Assembly (NCBI GenBank): GCA_047605205.1
Contig: JASGGE010000002.1
Coordinates: 1-64,000, forward strand
DNA length: 64,000 nt
Origin: Siphonobacter sp047605205
GTDB lineage: Bacteria; Bacteroidota; Bacteroidia; Cytophagales; Spirosomataceae
Reading direction: 5' to 3'
The position numbers and the translations under genes were made by a program. Below the pieces are notes generated by a model. That model saw nothing but the letters and a program-made list of their open reading frames with translations, was not told where the DNA came from and ran no database searches. Position 1 is the stretch's first letter, and every line of letters begins with the position of its first letter. Shown piece after piece: positions 16,460 to 25,216 of this stretch.

Positions 16460-16485
16460 AGGAAATAAAGTAATGTTGTTTCGGA

Positions 16486-16516
16486 CAAAGCTAATAAGCT
16501 AACTGGCAAAAATCAA
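16486..16516 (-). promoter_or_regulatory. Promoter of the sigma/anti-sigma operon
   Basis: On the minus strand TTG (16516-16514) is followed after exactly 20 bp by TAGCTTTG (16493-16486), matching the Bacteroidota primary-sigma consensus (TTTG, 19-21 bp, TAnnTTTG). The -7 element ends 27 bp before the ATG at 16459. Confidence 0.6.
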
Positions 16517-16578
16517 TTTTCTGCCATATTAGTAAAATTATAAATTAACCCTTTCCTCAGGTTATCTGTTTCACAAAG

Positions 16579-16608
16579 ACAAAGGGCCTCTAGTCAGAAG
16601 CCCTTTGT
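16579..16608. terminator. Stem-loop, possible terminator
   Basis: ACAAAGGGC (16579-16587) pairs with GCCCTTTGT (16600-16608) over 9 bp with a 12-nt loop. Located upstream of the sigma promoter. Confidence 0.4.
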
Positions 16609-16785
16609 ACCGGAAATGAATTAACCCACACCTTTAACTTACTGAACAGACATACCAAAAGGTATTGTGCGTCTGAACAGCTTCGGTTGTCCATTCATAG
16701 ATACGGTATTTTTGTGTAGAATGGATTTGTAAAAGGATTTTTTTAAATAACTTTTTTATTATTCACTGATTTCCAGTAGATAAAA

Positions 16786-16818
16786 AAATGAGCAGCTAGC
16801 CAAGCTAGTTGCTCATTT
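16786..16818 (-). terminator. Terminator downstream of the DUF1573 gene
   Basis: AAATGAGCAGCTAGC (16786-16800), loop CAA, GCTAGTTGCTCATTT (16804-16818): a 15-bp stem with one G-T pair. On the minus strand it lies about 105 bp after the DUF1573 stop and is followed by a T-rich run (A-run at 16782-16788 on the plus strand). Confidence 0.6.
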
Positions 16819-16923
16819 AAAAAGTCATCTGTGAATTCAGTAGTTATTCAAAGACAATAAATTCTAACAAATGACATATTTTGGTAGTATATAATTAATG
16901 CAAAAAAACAGTAGTATTCCTAA

Positions 16924-17319
16924 TTACCGAAGTGATTTGGCAGGTGCGGCCGCAGACTGTACTTCACCTTTTAGGAACATTGTTAAAGTACTATTTTCAG
17001 CATTGCTATATACCGTAATTTGCTTGTTGAATGAACCCGCTGCGGCTGCGTTGAATGTGCCACTTACTTTACTGGTTTTGCCAGGAAGAATAGGATCTTG
17101 TGACCAGCTTGGTGTCGTGCATCCGCAGGAAGCCGTTACATTGTTAATAACAACGGGGGCATTCCCTACATTCGTTACTGTAAAAACGTGCGTAACGGGT
17201 TTTCCCTGAGAAATTTTTCCGAAATCTTTAGTCTCTGCGTCTACTTTTAATTTACCCTGTGCAAAGGCCCCTGCTGAAAATACAAAAAATGCAAGGAAGA
17301 AGAAAAGTTGCTTTTTCAT
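16924..17319 (-). CDS. DUF1573 secreted protein
   Basis: 131 aa. A clear signal peptide (MKKQLFFFLAFFVFSAGAFA) is followed by a single Ig-like/ASH-type beta domain, DFGKISQGKPVTHVFTVTN, and the conserved SCGCT motif (C65, C67). Proteins of this family are abundant in Bacteroidota and periplasmic or outer-membrane associated, with unknown function. A consensus promoter lies 44-75 bp upstream, suggesting strong constitutive expression. Confidence 0.88.
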   Translation of the reverse strand: MKKQLFFFLAFFVFSAGAFAQGKLKVDAETKDFGKISQGKPVTHVFTVTNVGNAPVVINNVTASCGCTTPSWSQDPILPGKTSKVSGTFNAAAAGSFNKQITVYSNAENSTLTMFLKGEVQSAAAPAKSLR

Positions 17320-17362
17320 GTGTTCAAATTTGTTTTGTTGGATATCTGGTTTTTGACCGAAA

Positions 17363-17394
17363 CAAAAGTAAGAGGATGACCCTCTTACACCAAA
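17363..17394 (-). promoter_or_regulatory. Consensus promoter of the DUF1573 gene
   Basis: On the minus strand TTTG (17394-17391), 20 bp, TACTTTTG (17370-17363). Both elements match the Bacteroidota consensus in full; this is the best promoter match found in the window. Confidence 0.7.
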
Positions 17395-17585
17395 TACCGG
17401 GCTGTTAACGATATGTTAACGGAACCTACGTAAGCCGAAATGAGTTTGTATAAGTTCTGAATTTTACGTTATTTTTACCCAGCTAAACACGCAATCAGCC
17501 GGATTTATGATACTTCTGGACTGTTACTGGTAAAAGTTTCTTTTACGCATTTTACATTATCCATTCGCTTAACCTGATTGTTTCA

Positions 17586-20045
17586 ATGGAAGAAGCTACC
17601 CTTGATAACATTGCACTTACAAAAGAACAAGTGCTTACGGACTATCGATTAGCCTGGGAAAGTCGCCATGCCAGCTTGTTGGTACGAAAAGAGGTTTTCA
17701 TGGGAAAAGCAAAGTTCGGTATTGCCGGTGACGGTAAAGAATTGGCACAAATTGCTCTGGTAAGAGCTTTTCGTAAAGGTGACTGGCGGTCAGGTTATTA
17801 TCGGGATCAGACGGTTGTAGCGGCTCTTGGCGAACTTTCCTGGCAAGAGTATTTCGCTCAACTTTATGCTCATACCGACGTTGAAGCTGAACCAAATACC
17901 GGTGGCCGTATGATGAATGGCCACTATGCTACCCGCCTGCTTGATGAACAGGGGCAGTGGATGCCTCAAACAACTCAGCATAATATTGCTTCGGACATAT
18001 CTCCTACTGCCGGACAAATGCCTCGTTCCATTGGACTAGGTTATGCCTCGAAGCTTTATCGGGCCAACCCTCAATTACATGCCTTTACCAATTTTTCCAT
18101 TTCGGGAAATGAAGTATGCTTTACCACTATTGGTGATGCTTCTACCTCAGAAGGCATGTTTCTGGAAGCCATCAATGCAGCAGGTGTCTTGCAAATACCG
18201 GTTATTTTTTCGGTCTGGGATGATGGATATGGTATTTCCGTTCCAACCATTTATCAGACCACTAAAGAAAGCATCTCAGAAGCTTTGGCAGGCTATCAGC
18301 GAACTGCTGAAAAACCAGGACTTGAGATTTTCACTGTAAAAGGCTGGGACTACCCCGGTTTGCTGGAAGCGTATCAAAAGGCGGCTGAACTGGCTCGGAC
18401 AGAACATATTCCATCGCTCATTCACGTTCAAGAAGTAACTCAACCTCAGGGACACTCTTCCTCGGGCTCGCATGAACGCTATAAATCGAAGGAACGGCTC
18501 GCCTGGGAAACAGAAATGGACTGCAACCGGCAGTTTCGTTTATGGATTTTGGCAAATGGTTTTGCGGAAGCAGAAGAATTGGACAGCATTGAGGCCCAAG
18601 CTCTTAAAACAGCTAAGGCTGCCCGTGATGCCGCCTGGAAAGCCTATAATGATTCATTAAAACCTGATTTTGATTCGGCAATAGAAGCCATTACCCTGGC
18701 TGCTCGTGAAAGTAAAAACTCAGAGGAAATTCTAGCCATTCGGGCTGATTTACAACGGACATCCAATCCTGTTCGTTCAAACGTTATTGAAGCCGTTAAG
18801 AAAACGGTTCGTGTTCTTCGTTTTGAAGCGGTACAGTCCAAACAACTTCTGATGCACTGGCTGGACCGCACCAAACACGAAAACTGGAAACGATTTAATA
18901 CGTTTCTTTATAGTCAGGCGGCAGATTCTCCACTCCGTGTAGAGGTAGTTCCTCCGGTTTATGAAGATGATGCTCCTCGTATTGATGGTCGGGAGATTAT
19001 TAACAAAAACTTTGAAGCCCTTTTCCAGAAAATCCCCCAGCTTTTTGCAATTGGCGAAGACGTCGGAAAAATTGGGGACGTCAATCAGGGAATGGCTGGG
19101 TTACAGGAGAAATTTGGAGAAATTCGAGTGACGGATACCGGTATTCGGGAAATGACTATTATCGGGCAAGGCATTGGAACTGCCTTACGCGGCTTGCGGC
19201 CAATCGTTGAGATCCAGTATGTGGACTATATTCTTTATGCCTTAGCCACTCTTTCAGATGATTTGGCCTGCTTGCATTATCGCACGGCTGGTGGTCAGAA
19301 AGCTCCGGTTATTGTACGAACACGCGGACACCGGCTGGAAGGCGTATGGCATTCGGGTTCACCCATGGCAGTACTCTTACATGCCCTGCGTGGTATGCAC
19401 GTTATTGTGCCTCGTAACCTCACGCAGGCTGCTGGCTTTTACAATACACTCTTACGCGGAGCAGATCCGGCTTTAGTTATTGAGCCTCTGAACGCATACC
19501 GGAATAAGGAGCAATTACCAAGTAACCTGGGTGATTTCTGCCTGCCACTTGGTCAGCCAGAAATATTACGTGAAGGGACTGACCTTACCATTGTTACTTA
19601 TGGGTCTATGTGTAAGATTGTTCTGGAAGGAGCTGCCCAGTTAGCCAAAGTAGGTATTGAGACAGAAGTTATTGATGTACAGACACTTATCCCTTTTGAT
19701 CTAAACCACGTCATTGGAAAATCTGTCCAGAAAACCAATCGGTTATTAGTTACTGATGAAGATATGCCTGGTGGAGCTTCTGCATTCATGCTTCACAAAA
19801 TTCTGGATGAACAAAAAGTATTCCGATGGTTAGATTCTGATCCGCAGACAATGACTGCTCACCCACACCGGCCTGCCTATACAACCGATGGCGACTATTT
19901 TTCAAAGCCTAATACAGAAGACGTTTTTGATGTTGCTTATGCGATGATGCACGAGTCAGACCCCGGGCGTTATCCTGCTTTAGGTTATGAAATCAGCGAT
20001 TGGTCCTTTTCGGGAAGCCGTTGGTGGAAAGTGAATAATCACTAA
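17586..20045 (+). CDS. Fused alpha/beta 2-oxoacid dehydrogenase E1 component
   Basis: 819 aa, an E1 alpha half and E1 beta half in one chain. The alpha half (about 1-400) has a thiamine-diphosphate site around GDASTSEGMFLEAINAAG (about 183) and VWDDGYGIS in place of the more usual NN motif. The beta half (about 460-800) has FAIGEDVGKIGDVNQG, YVDYILYALATLSDDLA and LVTDEDMPGGASAF. E1 decarboxylates a 2-oxoacid, probably branched-chain 2-oxoisovalerate or pyruvate, and passes the acyl group to a lipoyl E2, not encoded here. Fused E1 of this length is common in Bacteroidota. No promoter consensus was found in the 266-bp upstream gap. Confidence 0.92.
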   Translation: MEEATLDNIALTKEQVLTDYRLAWESRHASLLVRKEVFMGKAKFGIAGDGKELAQIALVRAFRKGDWRSGYYRDQTVVAALGELSWQEYFAQLYAHTDVEAEPNTGGRMMNGHYATRLLDEQGQWMPQTTQHNIASDISPTAGQMPRSIGLGYASKLYRANPQLHAFTNFSISGNEVCFTTIGDASTSEGMFLEAINAAGVLQIPVIFSVWDDGYGISVPTIYQTTKESISEALAGYQRTAEKPGLEIFTVKGWDYPGLLEAYQKAAELARTEHIPSLIHVQEVTQPQGHSSSGSHERYKSKERLAWETEMDCNRQFRLWILANGFAEAEELDSIEAQALKTAKAARDAAWKAYNDSLKPDFDSAIEAITLAARESKNSEEILAIRADLQRTSNPVRSNVIEAVKKTVRVLRFEAVQSKQLLMHWLDRTKHENWKRFNTFLYSQAADSPLRVEVVPPVYEDDAPRIDGREIINKNFEALFQKIPQLFAIGEDVGKIGDVNQGMAGLQEKFGEIRVTDTGIREMTIIGQGIGTALRGLRPIVEIQYVDYILYALATLSDDLACLHYRTAGGQKAPVIVRTRGHRLEGVWHSGSPMAVLLHALRGMHVIVPRNLTQAAGFYNTLLRGADPALVIEPLNAYRNKEQLPSNLGDFCLPLGQPEILREGTDLTIVTYGSMCKIVLEGAAQLAKVGIETEVIDVQTLIPFDLNHVIGKSVQKTNRLLVTDEDMPGGASAFMLHKILDEQKVFRWLDSDPQTMTAHPHRPAYTTDGDYFSKPNTEDVFDVAYAMMHESDPGRYPALGYEISDWSFSGSRWWKVNNH

Positions 20046-20049
20046 CCGT

Positions 20050-21294
20050 ATGTTTTCTTTAACCCGGCAGTTATCTTTCGAGAGCTCTTGCCCTTATTGC
20101 CATACCAGCACCTCAGAGGTAACTGCCTACCGATTTACCGGGGCAGCTTTTCTGGCTACTGTTCGGTGTGCAGGTTGCCAGCAGGAATATATTCAAACCC
20201 TGCCAATTGGCCATTATAAGCGGTTTCCGGTACAATTAACCGAAACATGCAGTCAATTTACTGAACGAGGTCGTTGGGTATATGAACCTTTACACGCGGC
20301 TTTGTTTCAACATCCGGCCATTGAATTGCCCATTGAAATTTGTTCTCGACACCGGCCTGGGCCCAAGGTAGTTATAGTCAACACACTTGATTCGTGCTAT
20401 GGACACGTTTTAGCAAAGGTTTTCGACGTACAACGGCACTACCAGCAACATCCAGAATGGAACATCATTGTACTGGTTCCTGAAATTTTTGCCTGGCTGG
20501 TTCCCGATTATGTCGCAGAGGTTTGGGTGATTAAAGGCAAACTAAGTCAATTTGATCTGGTCATCTCCAATCTGGATACCTTCATTAAAGAGCAACTTAC
20601 GCGTTTTACAGACGCTCGAATGAGCGAATCCCGCATTCATTTTAGTCCTGAAGAACTTAATCTGACGGCCTTTATCAAAACACCTGCCTTTTCATTGCCA
20701 GATTTTTCAAAAAAAACACCTCAGGTCACACTCATCTGCCGGGAAGATCGGCTGTGGTTACGTACTAAGCTTGAATTACTGCTTTACCGTCTCTGTAAGA
20801 AAGTCAAGCTTTTGCAAGCAACCCGTTTTCTCTGGGTAGGTTTACAAAATCTTCGCTGGAAACGTACCGTTCTGCGTATTCATAAAAAACGCCCGGATAT
20901 CAAAATTACTGCCGTTGGCTTAGGTAAAACTGGTTCGTTAGCTCACTCTATTCAGGATAAGAGAGTAATAAGCTCCCCCGTTCCGGAATTAGACTGGTGC
21001 CAAACATACGCTTCCAGCCAGGTTATTGTGGGCGTGCATGGCTCTAATATGCTCATTCCAACAGGATTGGGAGCCAGTTTCATCAATTTAGTTCCACCGG
21101 AAAAAATAGGTCATTTAGGCGAAGATATTTTGCTTCGCCATTGCAACCCTATCCTACAGAGTGTCTTAGGCCGTTTTTTGCCTACTTCTGTAAGTCCTTC
21201 CCGTGTTGCTGATCATGTACTGGCTATTTTTGAAGAGTTCCCAGTCTGGTGGAATGAATATCAGGAACGGGTCAATGACGGGCTTTCTAAGTAA
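20050..21294 (+). CDS. GT61-like glycosyltransferase with N-terminal zinc ribbon
   Basis: 414 aa. Residues 14-43 hold two CxxC pairs (CPYC, CAGC), a zinc-ribbon layout. The C-terminal half has IVGVHGSNMLIPTGLGASF (about 329), which resembles the GVHGA motif of GT61/DUF563 glycosyltransferases, followed by INLVPPEKIGHLGED. The middle part (VVIVNTLDSCYGHVLAKVFD, about 111) may be the first Rossmann-like half. It starts 4 bp after the E1 stop, so it is probably cotranscribed with a metabolic gene. Its 3' end overlaps the convergent next gene by 8 bp. Function (surface glycan synthesis) is inferred. Confidence 0.55.
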   Translation: MFSLTRQLSFESSCPYCHTSTSEVTAYRFTGAAFLATVRCAGCQQEYIQTLPIGHYKRFPVQLTETCSQFTERGRWVYEPLHAALFQHPAIELPIEICSRHRPGPKVVIVNTLDSCYGHVLAKVFDVQRHYQQHPEWNIIVLVPEIFAWLVPDYVAEVWVIKGKLSQFDLVISNLDTFIKEQLTRFTDARMSESRIHFSPEELNLTAFIKTPAFSLPDFSKKTPQVTLICREDRLWLRTKLELLLYRLCKKVKLLQATRFLWVGLQNLRWKRTVLRIHKKRPDIKITAVGLGKTGSLAHSIQDKRVISSPVPELDWCQTYASSQVIVGVHGSNMLIPTGLGASFINLVPPEKIGHLGEDILLRHCNPILQSVLGRFLPTSVSPSRVADHVLAIFEEFPVWWNEYQERVNDGLSK

Positions 21295-22078
21295 ACTGTT
21301 TCTTTGCGGCTCCCTGGTGCGTCAGAATTCCCCACCCATAGCGGTACCAGAAGGGTTGAGTTGGATGCTTTTGGTAGAATAATAGTGTAATAAGCGACTG
21401 ATCCTGCCGATGATTATCAAAATTACTCCCCTCTGGAGCCAGATATTCTTTTCGATAGGCATATTCCTTCCATTCGTTGACTAGCTCAGAAGCAAAGGGC
21501 GAATCCCGACGGAAGGCCACTACCCCACCCGATACCATGCGTTTTGCTTTCAGAGTATCAGCCTTTAGCAAGCGAATCGTATCTGGGTGCGTCCAGCGTT
21601 GAACGTTTCCCCACGAATACAAAGAATAGAATCCGTACCATTGTAAAAATAACCGGATACAATCCAGCCGGTTCGTAACGACACATGCTGCATCAAGCCA
21701 CATGATATTAGTGGTTGCCCGTTCAAATTCCTGCTGAATAATTATCGGTTTCCAGGCAAATTCGCCGACATTAATCTTAATATTAAAATAGGCCGGATAA
21801 GCTGAAAAGTTAAAGGTATGAATCTGAATCGCTGGAAATTTTATTTTCAGTTCCTGTCTTTCTTCATTCGTTAAGCCTAAATCATATACAATTACGGGGC
21901 TTTCCGATTCGTATTTCCATAAGGATTGTAATAGATTTAATAATTGCGAAAAATACAGGCTATTTGCCCCAGTAATGAACGTTAATGCCTGTTGAGCTTT
22001 AGGAACAGTAAGTCGCGAAAGACCCGTAAATAACCATCGTAAGGCATTAATAAAGTTTGTCCGGAAATATTCCCGCAT
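21287..22078 (-). CDS. Glycosyltransferase-like protein (DUF1647-like)
   Basis: 263 aa. ALTFITGANSLYFSQLLNLL begins a GT-A-like nucleotide-sugar fold, IVYDLGLTNEERQELK follows, and WLDAACVV (about 129) has the acidic position expected in GT8/DUF1647-type proteins. MVSGGVVAFRRDS and NFDNHRQDQSLITLLFYQ look like acceptor and catalytic regions. Probably acts on a surface glycan together with the neighbouring genes. Assignment is by motif shape only. Confidence 0.55.
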   Translation of the reverse strand: MREYFRTNFINALRWLFTGLSRLTVPKAQQALTFITGANSLYFSQLLNLLQSLWKYESESPVIVYDLGLTNEERQELKIKFPAIQIHTFNFSAYPAYFNIKINVGEFAWKPIIIQQEFERATTNIMWLDAACVVTNRLDCIRLFLQWYGFYSLYSWGNVQRWTHPDTIRLLKADTLKAKRMVSGGVVAFRRDSPFASELVNEWKEYAYRKEYLAPEGSNFDNHRQDQSLITLLFYQKHPTQPFWYRYGWGILTHQGAAKKQFT

Positions 22079-22175
22079 AGTGATTTATTCTACTAATAAT
22101 GCGAAAGTTTTTCTTACACTAAACAACTTAGATACCCAATTTTTTCAATAATCAGGAAACAACATTGAGCATACT

Positions 22176-23546
22176 TTACGATTTTTTTCGCTCAAGCCAA
22201 AACAATATTCTTCCGCTATCTGAAAGCATCGTTTGCTTTTTAATGGAAAACCGCTCTGTGAATGCCGCAACAAATATTTCCAATGAATAATCGTCAAAAG
22301 GATTCCTATGGGTAGACAATAACAGTTGAACCTTGGGGTCGTCTTTAGGAATGAATTCAACGACCAGCGTCTCACCAAGGTTAGCGAACCAGTTCGCTTG
22401 TAAAGCAAAAGGAATTGAATAGGTAATGCGTAAATGGTGCGTCAAAGCCAACGCAAATACCGTATCTGAATGAATTCTGGCAGAAACAGCACTCCGCTCT
22501 TCATTCATCCAGCCGACGGCAGGTTCCGGATACGCAGCGTTTATGCAAAGAGGTAAGATTGTGTCAATCTTTTCTACATTTAGCTCTTGCCAGAACGCAT
22601 CAACACAATGGGGGTCTGCCTCAGCCGCAATTACATAAGAAGCATACTGGGCCGCCAGGCGGCTGTATTGCCCTCGGTTAGCTCCTATATCCAGCACTTG
22701 CTTAGGCTGAATTTCAGTGAGCCAGCTGGTGATGGTAACCTGTTTTTTTCGTTGATAAGCTTCTTCTACATCATTCTCATAGTAATCTTTCCAGATTGAG
22801 GGGTCTTGAGGGGCTTTTAAACCCGCCACTAACGAACGCAAATGGGTAGCCAGGTTAATTAAATCCTGTTTTGAAAACGTTTTCCCGGAAGCTTGTTCGC
22901 CGCGTTTCGTAGCATTCAGTTGTTTGGCGTGCAGAAATAAATGCAGCCAAAGACCTACATTCCAACGTGCTTTAACTGGCAATAATTGAGCAGCCAGCGG
23001 TAATGGAATCCCATCTGAATAGGACGACCATAGGCTGTTTAGTGAAGAATTTACGTAGGACAAAAGCGTTAACGGAGCCAGAAAATGTCGACAAAACTGG
23101 CCATAAGCATACCAGGGCGAACCTACCCGCCATTCTTCAAATGACAGGGTATCAATAAAAACAGGCTTTATACCTACAAACTGGATATTATAAGCAGAGG
23201 CATCCTTAAGGGTCATTCCTACTTTTAAGGCCTCTATCTGGATGTCCAGTGTTAGTAAAGCAGCCGCTTGCAGCATCCGAAACGACCAGCTAGCCGGATA
23301 GTTAATCACGGGAATTGGCTCAGGTTGTAAAACCAGATAATCAGCCTTTTCGATCAGATTTTCTCTTGGATCAGCTATTTCCTGGTGTGCTACTAAAAAC
23401 CCCTTTTCGGTTAACTTCTGATACAAACCCGAGGTCATCAAGCGAGTGTATTGAGGTAGGTATGAAGGGTTTACCTGACGATAAATAGTATGCTGATGGC
23501 TAAAAACAAAACCATCGGGATCACGAAAAGAAGCAGGATGAATCAC
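22176..23546 (-). CDS. Class I SAM-dependent methyltransferase (NoeA-like)
   Basis: 456 aa from a GTG start. The first about 270 residues form an accessory domain (VFSHQHTIYRQVNPSYLPQY, later GMTLKDASAYNIQFVG, which resembles a kinase-like fold remnant). Motif I, VLDIGANRGQYSRLA, lies at about 282, with AAEADPHCVDAFW as motif II. Long methyltransferases of this kind are annotated as nodulation protein NoeA-like. The GTG overlaps the stop of the upstream micropeptide (GTGA), so translation is coupled. Substrate unknown; a glycan or polymer precursor is likely from context. Confidence 0.7.
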   Translation of the reverse strand: MIHPASFRDPDGFVFSHQHTIYRQVNPSYLPQYTRLMTSGLYQKLTEKGFLVAHQEIADPRENLIEKADYLVLQPEPIPVINYPASWSFRMLQAAALLTLDIQIEALKVGMTLKDASAYNIQFVGIKPVFIDTLSFEEWRVGSPWYAYGQFCRHFLAPLTLLSYVNSSLNSLWSSYSDGIPLPLAAQLLPVKARWNVGLWLHLFLHAKQLNATKRGEQASGKTFSKQDLINLATHLRSLVAGLKAPQDPSIWKDYYENDVEEAYQRKKQVTITSWLTEIQPKQVLDIGANRGQYSRLAAQYASYVIAAEADPHCVDAFWQELNVEKIDTILPLCINAAYPEPAVGWMNEERSAVSARIHSDTVFALALTHHLRITYSIPFALQANWFANLGETLVVEFIPKDDPKVQLLLSTHRNPFDDYSLEIFVAAFTERFSIKKQTMLSDSGRILFWLERKKS

Positions 23547-23698
23547 TCGTCATTCTTTGGTTTTCGATTCCCAAAAAATTGGGAAAGCCAAAGTTTAATA
23601 TTCTTGAAAAAAACGCCCACACCTAAAAAGCCAGCTATTAGAGCTTGTACAATAATGCTTCCGCTCCCCGGGTCGATATACAGTAAAAATCTTATCAT
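23543..23698 (-). CDS. 51-aa membrane micropeptide with YIDPGSGS motif
   Basis: The ATG at 23698 opens a 51-residue frame ending TGA at 23543. It begins MIRFLLYIDPGSGSIIVQ, then one hydrophobic helix (about 15-31, IIVQALIAGFLGVGVFF) and a basic tail (KNIKLWLSQFFGNRKPKNDE). Short proteins with a YIDPG(S/T)GS motif followed by one membrane helix are, as I recall, widespread next to envelope sulfatase-like and glycan genes, so this is judged real. It lies 40 bp after the sulfatase-like gene and overlaps the methyltransferase start by 3 bases. Role unknown; a small subunit of the neighbouring membrane enzyme is a guess. Confidence 0.75.
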   Translation of the reverse strand: MIRFLLYIDPGSGSIIVQALIAGFLGVGVFFKNIKLWLSQFFGNRKPKNDE

Positions 23699-23738
23699 GA
23701 TGATATTTGTTTGTACAATTTTATAAAATTTATTGCTG

Positions 23739-25139
23739 TTATTCTAATTCAGTCCGATCAGGTAATCTTGGCAGGTTGGTCCCTAAAGCTGCATTTACCA
23801 CATTCCGCCAGGCATTAATAGGTGTCATTCCATCATACCAATTTGTGTAATTATGGTCAGGAAGGTATACTGCCATAAAATTTTCAAACCCTTCTTTACG
23901 AGCCTCTTTCTTTGGAATGGTAGAAAGATCACGATACCCATGATCACTCATTACTAGAATAATTGCCTTAGAATTCGCTGCTTTTATTTCCTTAATTAAA
24001 GTCATTATGGTATTTTCATTAAACCTTAATGATTTTTCGTAAGCATTCATAGGATTTATATGAGGCATGTTCATATTAAATCCCGTTGAATCTACTATAA
24101 AAGGACCATGTGAATAGAAACTATGATAATATCCAAATTTGGGTTTAGTAGAATTACCGTGAATAAATTTCAAAAAATTATCATATTTTTTTAGTAAGAT
24201 TTTGTATCTAATTAATTTCGGTTCATTTTTTGGAAATAAAAAATCATTAATACTTGGGATAAAAAAAATAAAACTTCTAATTACTGCATATTGAACATAA
24301 CTAAGGGGAATTATGGTCGTACCTTCACGATAGTCAGATTCGTATTCTTGCAATAAACTAAACCAGCCTATTTGATAGTTTTGTTTTTTAAATAATTGGG
24401 TAGATTTATTGTTTGGTATTTCTTTTAAGAGATATTCTGTGCTTCGTGGTTCTTCTAAATTAACTATATAGTCCAAATTAAGCATACTGCCTAATGTTCG
24501 TTGGGTCATATTATAATTACTGTGAGCATTTTCAACAACGTGGAATGCTTCTTTTTTTAAAAAGTTCTGAAATATATTATTAGAATAATGCCAATATTTT
24601 TTTAAATTATGAGGTGACGCATACCCATCTATTACAAGCAGATAAACATCTGTTTTAGTATTTTTTGATGGCTCGGTATTTACATTTTGAATTATATGTT
24701 TTGGCCAGCTTATCCATTTCCAACCTAACCAGCAAATACATACAATTAAGACTAAATTAAAGTAAGTATTAATTTTATCAAATGAAGAATTTGTTTTTCT
24801 GATATACCATCCTATTCGTATTAGGATAAGAACTACTATTACCAGTGTTATTCTAAATTTTACCAATTCTTTTAATAAAGAGAATTGTATATAAGAAGCA
24901 TTCAGTAGAACTAACAATAAAATAGTAACCAGAATCGGAGCATTTCTATAATTAGGTTTGGTCAGGAAATAAAAACTACCCCATATGCATACTGTTAACA
25001 TCAAAGTGCTAGCCCCTACTAGTAATACTTCACGATATTCCACATGGCCCGTGTCATAGCCGACACTAAGTAAAAAATAAATAATTAGTAAAATAGGATG
25101 GAGCCAGGGAGTGGCGATCCGGCTTGTCTTTCTTCTCAT
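23739..25139 (-). CDS. Membrane-anchored sulfatase/phosphoglycerol-transferase-like enzyme
   Basis: 466 aa from ATG at 25139 (MRRKTSRIATPWLHPILLII); a start at 25169 would fall inside the hairpin at 25165-25197. About five membrane segments (residues about 12-165) precede a periplasmic alkaline-phosphatase-superfamily domain: DVYLLVIDGYASPHNL (metal-binding Asp with the nucleophile region), GYYHSFYSHGPF and ILVMSDHGYRD (metal-binding Asp-His). The layout is that of LTA-synthase or phosphoethanolamine-transferase-like enzymes that modify envelope polymers. No CxPxR sulfatase-activation motif is visible. The gene is strikingly AT-rich (11 G/C in 24181-24240). Confidence 0.75.
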   Translation of the reverse strand: MRRKTSRIATPWLHPILLIIYFLLSVGYDTGHVEYREVLLVGASTLMLTVCIWGSFYFLTKPNYRNAPILVTILLLVLLNASYIQFSLLKELVKFRITLVIVVLILIRIGWYIRKTNSSFDKINTYFNLVLIVCICWLGWKWISWPKHIIQNVNTEPSKNTKTDVYLLVIDGYASPHNLKKYWHYSNNIFQNFLKKEAFHVVENAHSNYNMTQRTLGSMLNLDYIVNLEEPRSTEYLLKEIPNNKSTQLFKKQNYQIGWFSLLQEYESDYREGTTIIPLSYVQYAVIRSFIFFIPSINDFLFPKNEPKLIRYKILLKKYDNFLKFIHGNSTKPKFGYYHSFYSHGPFIVDSTGFNMNMPHINPMNAYEKSLRFNENTIMTLIKEIKAANSKAIILVMSDHGYRDLSTIPKKEARKEGFENFMAVYLPDHNYTNWYDGMTPINAWRNVVNAALGTNLPRLPDRTELE

Positions 25140-25164
25140 TCCGCGTATAATAATCTTCAATAAT

Positions 25165-25197
25165 AACAAAAACCCCGCTTTGAGGGCGAGGTTTGTT
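25165..25197 (-). terminator. Hairpin after the Gfo/Idh/MocA gene
   Basis: AACAAA..CCCCGC (25165-25178) pairs imperfectly with GCGAGGTTTGTT (25186-25197). It directly follows the oxidoreductase stop (25217) on the minus strand and overlaps the longer possible start of the sulfatase-like gene. Confidence 0.5.
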
Positions 25198-25216
25198 AAT
25201 TAAAGTTTTAAAATAC

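Larger units (their letters stand above)
16460..16923. other. Non-coding gap between sigma and DUF1573 genes
   Basis: About 460 bp with no supported gene. It contains the sigma-factor promoter (16486-16516) and two stem-loops (16579-16608 and 16786-16818). The remainder is AT-rich with no recognisable RNA or protein signal. Confidence 0.6.

Noticed and set aside
23490..23726. 78-codon plus-strand frame over the micropeptide gene
   Set aside because: The minus-strand YIDPGSGS frame has a recognisable motif, membrane helix and coupled spacing; the plus frame has none of these.
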